Assembly (NCBI GenBank): GCA_029051915.1
Contig: JAIDKM010000197.1
Coordinates: 1 to 14,598, forward strand
DNA: 14,598 bases
Direction: 5' to 3'
From: Alistipes sp.
Lineage (GTDB): Bacteria > Bacteroidota > Bacteroidia > Bacteroidales > Rikenellaceae
The notes under the pieces are model-generated. The model had not been told where the DNA came from. It saw nothing but the letters and a program-made list of their open reading frames with translations, and did not search any database. Both the position numbers and the translations under genes were made by a program. Below are positions 6,448 through 14,167 of this stretch, piece after piece. How positions within the stretch are numbered: the first letter of the stretch is position 1; the number at the start of each line of letters is the position of its first letter.

Positions 6448-6471
6448 GGAGTGCGGAGTCCGCGAAACTCC
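6448..6471 (+). promoter_or_regulatory. Hairpin in the GH43 leader
   Basis: GGAGT+GCGG (6448-6456) can pair with CCGC (6460-6463) and ACTCC (6467-6471), making a 9-base-pair stem with a 3-base bulge and an AGT loop. It also contains the 11-base dyad GCGGA-G-TCCGC (6453-6463). No T-run follows, so it is not a terminator. It could be an operator or an mRNA structure; function unknown. Confidence 0.35.
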
Positions 6472-6518
6472 GACTCTTCGGCCCGATGTTTCCGGCAGCA
6501 ACAAAACGCTACCCATTC

Positions 6519-8207
6519 ATGATCGCATTTCGCAGACTCTTTCTGATGTGCGGCGCCGTCGCTTCGCTGGGCGGGTGCCGTTCGCTCGGCGAGGACGAGG
6601 TTCGTTTCGCCGGCTTTTCGTATAGCGGCCGCGACGCCCGGTTCGAGCGGACGATCGATCCCCGCAACGAGTATTTCAACCCCGTGCTCGCCGGCTTCCA
6701 TCCCGATCCGAGCATCTGCCGCAAGGGCGACGACTACTTCCTGGTCAATTCGTCGTTCACCTTCTTCCCCTCGATCCCCATTTTCCACAGCCGCGACCTC
6801 GTCCATTGGCGGCAGCTGGGCTTCGTGCTCGACCGTCCCGGGCAGGCTCCGCTCGATTCGCTGCGCTTCAACCGGGGTATCTACGCTCCCGACATCAGTT
6901 ACAATCCCCATAACGATACTTTCTACGTCATCAATACTTGCGTCGACGGCATCGGCAATTTCATCGTCAAGTGCCGCGATCCTTTCAGGGGCGATTGGTC
7001 CGATCCGATTCTCTTGCCTGAGGTCGAGGGGATCGATCCGTCGCTCTTTTTCGACGACGACGGCCGCGCCTATCTCCTGCATAACGGCATGCCTCCCGGC
7101 GAGCGGCAGTGGAACAGCCACCGGGCCTTGTGGCTCTGGGAGTTCGACACCGACACCGACCGCGTCGCGGGCGATCCCGTGCTGTTGCTCGACGGAGGCG
7201 TCGACTTCGCCGCGCAGCCCGAGTGGCTCGAAGGGCCCCACCTCTATAAACACGACGGCGAGTACGTCTTGCTCGCTGCCGAGGGCGGCACCTATGAGGC
7301 CCATTCCCAGGTGGCGCTCAAATCATCGGCGGTGAAAGGCCCCTACGTGCCTTATGCCCGCAATCCGATTCTCACGCAGCGCGACTTGCCCGCCGACCGG
7401 CCCGACAAGGTTACCAGCACGGGCCATGCCGACATGGTGCAGACGCCCGGCGGGGATTGGTACGCCGTTTTTCTGGGTTGCCGGCCCTATGCCGACGATT
7501 TCTATAATACCGGACGCGAAACGTTCCTGCTGCCCGTCGAGTGGGACGAGGGATTTCCCGTCATCCTGCCTCCGGGTGAGGCGGTGCCTGCGGTCGTCCG
7601 CAAGGAGGGATTGACGCCCGACGCGGCGCTTCGGCCCACGACCGGCAACTTCGCCTGGTCGACCGATTTTTCCGAGGGCCTCGACGACCGCTGGCTCAGG
7701 ATCCGCACGCCGCACGGCGAGTGGTTGCGTACCGACGGCGCGGGCCTCGTGCTCCGCGACAACGGTCGGACGATCGACGAGACGGCCAGCCCCGCATTCG
7801 TGGGCGTGCGGCAGCAGCATACCGACTTCACGGCCGAGACTACGGTGGTCTCCGCCGTCTCCGAGGGGCGCTTCGGGGGGCTTGCGCTCTTCCAGAACGA
7901 GCACCACTACCTTCTCTTCGGCCGGACGGCCGACGCCGTGGTCGTCGTGCGGGCCGATCGGGAGCCGGAGGTGCTGGCGTCCGTGCCCGTCGGAGCGGCC
8001 GATGCCGCGAAACCTCTGATTCTGCGCGTGTCGGGTTCGGGCGGCAGCTGCGACTTCGAATTCGCCTGGGGCGACGGGCCCTTCGTCCGGTTGGCGCAGG
8101 GCGTCGACATCCGTTGTCTGAGCACCCATGCGGCCCGGGGGTTCAACGGCGTCATCATCGGCCTCTATACCGGGCGGTTTTCGGGGGCGCTTGCATCGGG
8201 TGAATAA
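6519..8207 (+). CDS. Glycoside hydrolase family 43 lipoprotein
   Basis: A 562-residue lipoprotein of the GH43 family (beta-xylosidase / alpha-L-arabinofuranosidase type). The start at 6519 gives a lipoprotein signal with lipobox LGGC (Cys20); the upstream in-frame ATG at 6486 would only add 11 residues before it. The five-bladed propeller spans about 52-350 with the three family acids visible: Asp63 in FHPDPS (base), Asp173 in EGIDPS (pKa modulator) and Glu238 in WLEGP (acid). A C-terminal beta-sandwich domain (about 376-552) matches the accessory module of GH43 xylosidases. It likely removes xylose or arabinose from plant glycans at the cell surface or in the periplasm; substrate cannot be fixed from sequence. 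No SusC/SusD genes are adjacent, so it is not in an evident polysaccharide utilization locus here. Confidence 0.88.
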   Translation: MIAFRRLFLMCGAVASLGGCRSLGEDEVRFAGFSYSGRDARFERTIDPRNEYFNPVLAGFHPDPSICRKGDDYFLVNSSFTFFPSIPIFHSRDLVHWRQLGFVLDRPGQAPLDSLRFNRGIYAPDISYNPHNDTFYVINTCVDGIGNFIVKCRDPFRGDWSDPILLPEVEGIDPSLFFDDDGRAYLLHNGMPPGERQWNSHRALWLWEFDTDTDRVAGDPVLLLDGGVDFAAQPEWLEGPHLYKHDGEYVLLAAEGGTYEAHSQVALKSSAVKGPYVPYARNPILTQRDLPADRPDKVTSTGHADMVQTPGGDWYAVFLGCRPYADDFYNTGRETFLLPVEWDEGFPVILPPGEAVPAVVRKEGLTPDAALRPTTGNFAWSTDFSEGLDDRWLRIRTPHGEWLRTDGAGLVLRDNGRTIDETASPAFVGVRQQHTDFTAETTVVSAVSEGRFGGLALFQNEHHYLLFGRTADAVVVVRADREPEVLASVPVGAADAAKPLILRVSGSGGSCDFEFAWGDGPFVRLAQGVDIRCLSTHAARGFNGVIIGLYTGRFSGALASGE

Positions 8208-8221
8208 AAATCGTATTTTTG
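8191..8221 (+). promoter_or_regulatory. Probable promoter of the helicase operon, overlapping GH43 end
   Basis: TATTTTTG (8214-8221) matches TAnnTTTG and is preceded by TTG (8191-8193) with a 20-base spacer. The upstream element lies in the last codons of the GH43 gene. The -7 box ends only 5 bases before the helicase ATG at 8227, so the expected start of transcription falls on or next to the start codon. Confidence 0.6.
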
Positions 8222-8226
8222 TCGGC

Positions 8227-10746
8227 ATGGAATCGGATTCTGTTTCTAAAATATTGGAGGGACTCAATCCCGCCCAGCGTGCGGCGGTCGAAAATTACGA
8301 CTCGCCGTCGCTCATCATCGCCGGCGCCGGTTCGGGCAAGACGCGTGTGTTGACTTCGCGCATCGCCTACATGATCGGACAGGGGGTGCCGCCGCACAGC
8401 ATTCTGGCGCTCACCTTCACCAACAAGGCCGCCGAACAGATGCGCGAGCGCATCGCGCAGATGTTGCCCGGCAATTGCAGCCGTCGCATCCGCATGGGCA
8501 CGTTCCACTCCGTCTTTTCGCGGATCTTGCGCGAGAACGCCGAGCGCATCGGCTTTCCCCAGTCGTTCACCATCTACGAGCCTTCGGACAGCAAGAACCT
8601 CCTGAAGACCATCGTCCGCGAATTGAATCTCGACGACGACAAATATAAGCCCGCCCGTCTCGCGTCGCGCATCTCGTTCGCCAAGAACGGGTTGATTACG
8701 CCCGGCGCTTATTTGGCCAACGGCTCGCTGGCCGCCGAGGATCGTCAGGCGCAAATTCCCGAGTTCGGCAACATCTATAATATTTATTGCCAGCGTTGCA
8801 AAAGCAACGGTGCCATGGATTTCGACGACCTGCTGTTGCAGACCAACATCTTGTTGCGCGACTGCCCCGACGTCCTGGCCCGTTACCAGGAGCAGTTCCA
8901 GTATATTTTGGTCGACGAGTACCAGGATACCAACTACGCCCAGTACGTCATCATCCGGCGCTTGTCGCAGACCCATTCGCGGGTATGCGTCGTGGGCGAC
9001 GACGCGCAGTCGATCTATTCGTTCCGCGGGGCCAAGATCGAAAACATCCTCTCGTTCCAGAAGGATTTTCCTGCCGCCGAGGTCTTCAAGCTCGAACAGA
9101 ACTACCGTTCCACGCAGACGATCGTCAATGCGGCCAATTCTGTAATTCAGCATAATTCCAAACGGCTGGACAAGAAGTGTTTTTCCGAGGGCGACCGGGG
9201 CGAGAAGATCCGCGTGCTGAGAGCTTGCAACGACCGCGAGGAGGCCGAAATCGTCGTCTCCGACCTGCGCGATCGCGTGCGTGCCGCCGGCGACGAGTGG
9301 GCCGAATCGGTCATCCTCTACCGCACCAACAACCAGTCGCTCGTGCTGGAGGAGAACCTGCGGCGCCGCGGCATTCCCTACCGCATCTACAAAGGTTCGT
9401 CGTTCTACGATCACAAGGAGATCAAGGATCTGATGGCCTACATCCGTCTGGTCGTCAATCCGCGCGACGACGAGGCGTTCCGTCGCATCGTCAACTATCC
9501 CGCGCGCGGCATCGGCGACACGACCGTGCAGCGCATCGCGCAGATCGCCGCCGAGCGGGGCGTCTCGATGTGGGAGGCGGTCGATACGTTGGTCGCCGAG
9601 ACGCCGGCCGACCCCGTGCAGAAGGCCATCGCCCGCAAGGTCGCGGAGTTCGTCGCGCTGATCCGGTCGCTTGCGGCGGCCCGGGCCGAAAAAGGGTTGT
9701 ACGACTTCGGTCTGGAGATCGCCTCGAAGTCGGGCATTCTGGCCGCTTACCGGCAGGAGAATACGCCCGAGGCGGCTTCGGCGCTCGACAACATCGAGGA
9801 GCTTCTCAACTCCATGCAGCTCTTCAAGGAGCAGCGCGACGCCGAAATCCGGGGCGGGGAGCGCGAGGTGGGCGAGGAGGCCACCGTCGAGGAGTGGTTG
9901 CAGAACGTCATGTTGATGACCGACATGGACAAGGACGATCCCGAGGATCACAATAAAGTAACTTTGATGACCGTTCATTCGGCCAAGGGACTCGAATATA
10001 AATATGTATACATCGTGGGCCTCGAGGAGAACCTCTTCCCTTCGCAGCGCGCCACGGAGACGCCCGACGGACTGGAGGAGGAGCGGCGCCTGTTCTACGT
10101 GGCCCTGACGCGGGCCAAAGTCGCCGCCACGCTCTCCTACGCCGAGATGCGGTTCAAGTGGGGCAACATGGAGTTTTCGCGCCCCAGTTGTTTCCTCCGC
10201 GAGATCGATGCGCAGTATCTCGAAAACGTCGTCGAGGCCGACGACGAGCGTCCGGCATCCCGTCCGCAGGGAGGTTCGGCCATCGACGAGCTGCGCCGCC
10301 GCTTCGACTACCGCTTCCAGCAGAAGCCCGTCAAGGAGGACGAGCGCGGCTACGGCAGCGGCCCGGCCCAGCGTTTTCCGCGCTCGGCGCAGCAGGGCGG
10401 AACCCGATCGTCCGGCGGAACCTACGGTGCTTCCCGCTTCGGCACTGTTCCGGGGGGCAGTGCGCGTCCCGCCGCGCCGAAGCAGCAGCCCGATCCGGCC
10501 CTGGTGCGGACTCCGCGTCCCGCGACCGAGGGCTTGCGGCGGCTGGGTGCCCGCGCGGCTACGGGCGAAACGGCGGCGGCCGGCGGCGGCTATGCCGTCG
10601 GTCAGCGGGTCGAGCACCAGAAGTTCGGCGTCGGCGTCATCCGGCGCATCGAGATGCTCGCCGGCGACCAGAAGCTCGTGATCGCTTTCGACAATGCCGG
10701 CGAAAAGACCTTGCTGGCCAACTACGCCAAACTGACCCGACTGTAG
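8227..10746 (+). CDS. UvrD/PcrA-type superfamily 1A DNA helicase
   Basis: An 839-residue 3'-5' DNA helicase used in nucleotide excision repair, mismatch repair or replication-fork maintenance. All motifs are present: Q-motif region LNPAQ (13-17), Walker A GAGSGKT (33-39), Walker B VDEYQDTN (229-236), motif III VVGDDAQSIYSFRGA (255-269), motif IV QNYRS (291-295), motif V TVHSAKGLE (582-590) and motif VI ALTRA (626-630). After the core comes a basic, Arg/Pro/Ser/Gly-rich linker (about 672-785), then a small Tudor-like domain (about 790-839, from VGQRVEHQKFGVGVI) that binds RNA polymerase in PcrA/UvrD. The ATG at 8227 is 13 codons before the conserved LNPAQ; none lies closer. Either uvrD or pcrA may be used in databases, so no symbol is given. 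It leads a four-gene unit. Confidence 0.95.
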   Translation: MESDSVSKILEGLNPAQRAAVENYDSPSLIIAGAGSGKTRVLTSRIAYMIGQGVPPHSILALTFTNKAAEQMRERIAQMLPGNCSRRIRMGTFHSVFSRILRENAERIGFPQSFTIYEPSDSKNLLKTIVRELNLDDDKYKPARLASRISFAKNGLITPGAYLANGSLAAEDRQAQIPEFGNIYNIYCQRCKSNGAMDFDDLLLQTNILLRDCPDVLARYQEQFQYILVDEYQDTNYAQYVIIRRLSQTHSRVCVVGDDAQSIYSFRGAKIENILSFQKDFPAAEVFKLEQNYRSTQTIVNAANSVIQHNSKRLDKKCFSEGDRGEKIRVLRACNDREEAEIVVSDLRDRVRAAGDEWAESVILYRTNNQSLVLEENLRRRGIPYRIYKGSSFYDHKEIKDLMAYIRLVVNPRDDEAFRRIVNYPARGIGDTTVQRIAQIAAERGVSMWEAVDTLVAETPADPVQKAIARKVAEFVALIRSLAAARAEKGLYDFGLEIASKSGILAAYRQENTPEAASALDNIEELLNSMQLFKEQRDAEIRGGEREVGEEATVEEWLQNVMLMTDMDKDDPEDHNKVTLMTVHSAKGLEYKYVYIVGLEENLFPSQRATETPDGLEEERRLFYVALTRAKVAATLSYAEMRFKWGNMEFSRPSCFLREIDAQYLENVVEADDERPASRPQGGSAIDELRRRFDYRFQQKPVKEDERGYGSGPAQRFPRSAQQGGTRSSGGTYGASRFGTVPGGSARPAAPKQQPDPALVRTPRPATEGLRRLGARAATGETAAAGGGYAVGQRVEHQKFGVGVIRRIEMLAGDQKLVIAFDNAGEKTLLANYAKLTRL

Positions 10747-10750
10747 AGAG

Positions 10751-11695
10751 ATGACCGCCTCCATCCCCCTTGTTTCGGTCTGCATGACGACCTACAATCA
10801 CGAAGCCTACCTGCGGCAGGCCGTTGAAAGCGTGCTGGCGCAGGAGACGTCGTTCGCCGTCGAGCTGGTGTTGGGCGAGGATTGCAGTGCCGACGCCACG
10901 GGCGCCATCTGCCGCGAGTATGCCGAACGGTTCCCCGACCGCGTGCGGCTGGTCGGCGGCGGGGAGAATGTCGGTTGGCGTGCCAACTATCGCCGTACGT
11001 TCGAGGCGTGCCGCGGCAAGTATGTGGCTTATTGCGACGGCGACGACTGGTGGAGCGATCCGCAGAAGCTGCAGATGCAGGTCGACCTCATGGAGAGCGA
11101 TTCCGGGTGCGGCATGTGTTGTACTGCGGCAGTCGACTTCTACCAGGCGACGGGCGAACGGAAGCCCTATCCGCCGGAGCGCTACACCGATTTCGACCGG
11201 TTGCTGCTGCGTACCACCGTGGCCAACTGCACGACCCTGGCCCAGCGCGAGCTGATCGCCCGTTATTACGGCGAGGTGCAACCCGAACTCCATCCCGAAT
11301 GGCTTACCGACGACTGGCCCATGTGGCTGTGGTTCGCGGCGTGCAGCCGCATCCGCTTCATCGACCGTCCGACGGCCGTGCACCGGCGGCTGCCTGCGAG
11401 CGTCAGCCATAGTCCCGAGTACCGGCAGCGGATCGGATTCCGCGATTCGTTGATGGGCATAAGCCTTTGGTTCGATGCGCGTTACGGAGGCGGTCGCAAC
11501 CGCTTCCGCATCTTGCGTGAGCGGAGTGCCGTGGCGTTGTGGGTGCTCTCGTTCCACGGCCCCGTGCGCGAGTATCTGACGCGGTGGATATGCGATCTGA
11601 AGGCCGCGCCGCGTTTGTTGTTTTGCCCCGAGGGGGCAGGTTTGCTGGTCAAGAAGATTTTGTTCCGGCGCCGGAAATCCGATAGAGAGACATGA
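10751..11695 (+). CDS. Family 2 glycosyltransferase
   Basis: A 314-residue cytoplasmic GT-A fold glycosyltransferase. The N-terminal strand PLVSVCMTTYNHEAYL (6-21) is the nucleotide-sugar binding start of GT2 enzymes; EDCSADATG (43-51) supplies an acidic nucleotide contact and CDGDDWW (95-101) holds the metal-binding DxD. HPEWLTDDWPMWLWFA (181-196) has the acidic residues where the catalytic base and acceptor site usually lie. No transmembrane segment is evident. Such enzymes build capsule, O-antigen-like or glycoprotein glycans; the sugar and acceptor cannot be told from sequence. It begins 4 bases after the helicase stop and overlaps nth as ATGA, so it is an operon member although no other glycan genes are near. 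Confidence 0.88.
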   Translation: MTASIPLVSVCMTTYNHEAYLRQAVESVLAQETSFAVELVLGEDCSADATGAICREYAERFPDRVRLVGGGENVGWRANYRRTFEACRGKYVAYCDGDDWWSDPQKLQMQVDLMESDSGCGMCCTAAVDFYQATGERKPYPPERYTDFDRLLLRTTVANCTTLAQRELIARYYGEVQPELHPEWLTDDWPMWLWFAACSRIRFIDRPTAVHRRLPASVSHSPEYRQRIGFRDSLMGISLWFDARYGGGRNRFRILRERSAVALWVLSFHGPVREYLTRWICDLKAAPRLLFCPEGAGLLVKKILFRRRKSDRET

Positions 11696-12339
11696 CGCTC
11701 AGACAACGATACGAAGGAATCATCGGCTGGTTTTCGCAGCACATGCCCGTGGCCGAAAGCGAGCTCCGCTACGAGAATCCCTACCAGCTGCTGGTGGCCG
11801 TGATCCTCTCGGCGCAGTGTACCGACAAGCGGGTCAACATGACTACGCCCGCCTTGTTCGAACGCTTTCCCACGCCGCAGGCGATGGCCGGAGCGACAGC
11901 CGAGGAGATCTATCCCTACATCCGCAGCATCTCCTACCCGAACAACAAGGCGAAGAATCTGGCCGGCATGGCCCGGATGCTGTGCGAGGAGTTCGGCGGC
12001 GAGGTGCCGGCCGACCTCGATCAGATGCAGCGGCTGCCGGGCGTGGGCCGCAAGACGGCCAACGTGCTGGGCGCCGTGTTGTGGCAGCGCGAGGTGATGC
12101 CGGTCGATACGCATGTCTTCCGCGTCTCGGAACGCATCGGTCTGACGACCGGTTCCAAAACGCCGTTGCAGACCGAGCTGGCGCTCGAAAAAAACATCCC
12201 CGGTCATCTGTTGCCCGTGGCGCATCACTGGTTGATTCTCCACGGCCGCTACGTCTGCATGGCCCGTAATCCGCAGTGCGACGCGTGCGGCATCGCCGAA
12301 TGGTGCCGCAAATACGCCGCCGATCATAAAAAACAATGA
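11692..12339 (+). CDS. nth: Endonuclease III, DNA glycosylase/AP lyase
   Basis: A 215-residue base excision repair enzyme that removes oxidised pyrimidines and cleaves the abasic site. The helix-hairpin-helix LPGVGRKTANV (115-125) carries the catalytic lysine (Lys121), and VDTHVFRV (138-145) carries the catalytic aspartate (Asp139). The C-terminal iron-sulfur loop is complete with Cys189, Cys196, Cys199 and Cys205 in the standard C-x6-C-x2-C-x5-C spacing. Length matches E. coli Nth (211). Its start overlaps the glycosyltransferase stop and its stop overlaps the start of the following protease gene, both as ATGA, so translation of the three is probably coupled. Confidence 0.96.
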   Translation: MTLRQRYEGIIGWFSQHMPVAESELRYENPYQLLVAVILSAQCTDKRVNMTTPALFERFPTPQAMAGATAEEIYPYIRSISYPNNKAKNLAGMARMLCEEFGGEVPADLDQMQRLPGVGRKTANVLGAVLWQREVMPVDTHVFRVSERIGLTTGSKTPLQTELALEKNIPGHLLPVAHHWLILHGRYVCMARNPQCDACGIAEWCRKYAADHKKQ

Positions 12340-14108
12340 ATATGAAACGATTGGTAATAGTTTTTCTTCTCGCCGCAGTGGGCTTTTCAGCCTGCGGCGA
12401 TGACACGATTTCCGAGGGCGAAAGCACGGGGATCCTGGAGCCCAGTTGGGGCGCGAACGTCCGTAGCCGGGCTTCCGGCCAGACCCATGTCTTCACGTTC
12501 CGGGCTACCGGCAACTGGCAGGTCGAGTGCAGCGATGCGTGGTGTGCCGTTACGCCGCAGTCGGGCCCCGCAGGCCGGCAGGAGCTGACGGTCGTTACTT
12601 CGGAGAACGAGACCGGAGACCTGCGTGCCGCCACCGTTCTGGTCTACGTGGTCGGTTATCCGATGCCCGAGATCATCCGGATTACGCAGTCGGCCGAGGA
12701 GGGCGACTACTCGGAGGTCAACGAATGGATGTTCGGCGACATGAAAGAGCGTTATTTGTGGAACGAGCCGCTGGCCGACTTCGAGCCCGACTACGGCGTC
12801 GGTTATCAGGACTTCCTGGAGTCCATGCTCAACTTCGTCGCAGCCCGGAAGGATGGCGACGGACTGCCGCTCAACTACGACGACGGCCATTGGTCGAACG
12901 GAAATCTGGATTATTACTACTCCTACGTGCTCGGCCCGGAGGAGGCCGAGGAGCAGAGCTTCGCGACGCGCTCCATCGGCGACGAGATCACCGAAACGGG
13001 TATCTGGCGGCTGGGAGTTCCCCATACGGCCGACGGACTGGTCGTCTACGGCGTCGCTCCCGGAACGTCGGCGGCCCGGGCGGGACTTCAGCGCGGCATG
13101 TTCATCACGGAGGTCGACGGCCGGAAGGTTACGATGCTCAACTATGCCGAGTTGATAAACCGTCTCTATTACGGCACGTCGGTGCGGGTGCTGCCCAACC
13201 GGGTGCTTACGATCGATGAGAGCGGTCATTTCACCGAGGTGGAGCCGTTGCCCGAGGTAACGATTTCGGCCGAGAAATTCGTCGATCCGGCCATCTACAA
13301 AAGCGAGATGAAGACCATCGGCAACAAAAAGGTGGCCTACCTGCTCTACATGGGCTTCGACAGCTTGCAGGACGAAACTTTGATCGAGACCTTCGAATCG
13401 TTCCGGGGCGCCGAGGAGCTGATCCTCGATCTGCGTTACAACGGCGGCGGTTCCGTGCGGTCGAGTACGTTGCTGGCGACGTTGATCGCCGGCGAGGCGT
13501 ACAAGGACGAGGTCTTTTGCCGGATGACCTACAATGCGCAGCGCATGGCCCGGGAGGAGAGCGGCGTCTACCTCATCGGCAGCAACATCGTGCCCGACGG
13601 CAGCGGCATCTATCAGCCCATCGCTTCGGCGCTTTCCGCCTCGTTGGGGCTGCAACGGATCTACGTGATCGGCACGGAGAGTACGGCTTCGGCCAGCGAG
13701 TTGATTATCAACGGACTGCGCGGCATGGGGATCAAGGTGCGCCTGATCGGCACGCGTACCAACGGCAAGAATGTCGGTATGGAGGGTTACGTCGGCCATA
13801 TCGTCGGCGAAGAGTCCTATACGTTCATGCCCATCACTTTCTATTCGGAGAACTGCCAGGGTTTCCGCGATTATTCCGACGGCTTCGTGCCCGACGTCGA
13901 GTTGGACGATACCAATATCTATCCCGCCGACTTCGCGACCGAGGAGGATAGCTACTATTCGTTGGCCGCCTTTTGGATCGAGAACGACCGGATGCCCGTC
14001 ATTTCGCATTCGAGTCGTTCGGCTGTCGGAACTCGGAGCATCCTCCTGCGGCCCGATCCGGTCGCCCGCCCGGCCCGTTGCGGCGGTTCGATCGTCTTCC
14101 GGGAGTAA
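12336..14108 (+). CDS. BACON-PDZ-S41 peptidase lipoprotein
   Basis: A 590-residue lipoprotein protease of the C-terminal processing (S41) family. The signal ends in lipobox FSAC (Cys20). A BACON domain (about 34-119) is visible from NWQVECSDAWCAVTPQSG and the closing ITQSA; it is a Bacteroidota-specific module often found in surface proteins. An S41 N-terminal helical region (about 122-215), a PDZ domain (about 222-288) and the peptidase core (about 330-525) follow. Catalytic Ser452 (or Ser454) lies in TASASE and Lys478 in TNGKNVG, with the strand LILDLRYNGGG (362-372) before. It probably cleaves proteins or peptides at the cell surface or in the periplasm. The ATG at 12336 overlaps the nth stop; an ATG two codons later (12342) would also work. 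A 40-residue basic tail follows the core. Confidence 0.9.
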   Translation: MNMKRLVIVFLLAAVGFSACGDDTISEGESTGILEPSWGANVRSRASGQTHVFTFRATGNWQVECSDAWCAVTPQSGPAGRQELTVVTSENETGDLRAATVLVYVVGYPMPEIIRITQSAEEGDYSEVNEWMFGDMKERYLWNEPLADFEPDYGVGYQDFLESMLNFVAARKDGDGLPLNYDDGHWSNGNLDYYYSYVLGPEEAEEQSFATRSIGDEITETGIWRLGVPHTADGLVVYGVAPGTSAARAGLQRGMFITEVDGRKVTMLNYAELINRLYYGTSVRVLPNRVLTIDESGHFTEVEPLPEVTISAEKFVDPAIYKSEMKTIGNKKVAYLLYMGFDSLQDETLIETFESFRGAEELILDLRYNGGGSVRSSTLLATLIAGEAYKDEVFCRMTYNAQRMAREESGVYLIGSNIVPDGSGIYQPIASALSASLGLQRIYVIGTESTASASELIINGLRGMGIKVRLIGTRTNGKNVGMEGYVGHIVGEESYTFMPITFYSENCQGFRDYSDGFVPDVELDDTNIYPADFATEEDSYYSLAAFWIENDRMPVISHSSRSAVGTRSILLRPDPVARPARCGGSIVFRE

Positions 14109-14109
14109 A

Positions 14110-14154
14110 AAAACGAAAAGGTGAAAGGGTCGGCCCTTTCACCTTTTTCGTTTT
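14110..14154. terminator. Bidirectional intrinsic terminator
   Basis: A hairpin begins one base after the protease stop codon. ACGAAAAGGTGAAAGGG pairs with CCCTTTCACCTTTTTCGT around a TCGG loop (14130-14133), with one bulged T. The stem is bounded by A-runs on the left and T-runs on the right on the plus strand, so the same structure has a U-tract for each direction. It sits between the rightward protease gene and the leftward DUF3108 gene and should stop both. Confidence 0.9.
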
Positions 14155-14167
14155 GCCGCAGAGGGCC

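Noticed and set aside
5034..6518. N-terminal extension of the GH43 protein (frame open back to 5034)
   Set aside because: The upstream frame is opposite moxR and the DUF58 gene; the lipoprotein signal starting at 6519 fixes the true start.
6306..6518. Small RNA or small ORF in the divergent intergenic region
   Set aside because: Apart from two -7 boxes and one leader hairpin I see no conserved RNA motif or convincing short coding frame.
6342..7304. Minus-strand frame of 320 codons opposite the GH43 gene
   Set aside because: No domain is recognisable and it runs across the catalytic region of an intact GH43 gene; it is a compositional shadow.
8155..10785. Minus-strand frame of 876 codons opposite the helicase
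   Set aside because: It is a pure antisense shadow of a gene with every helicase motif intact.
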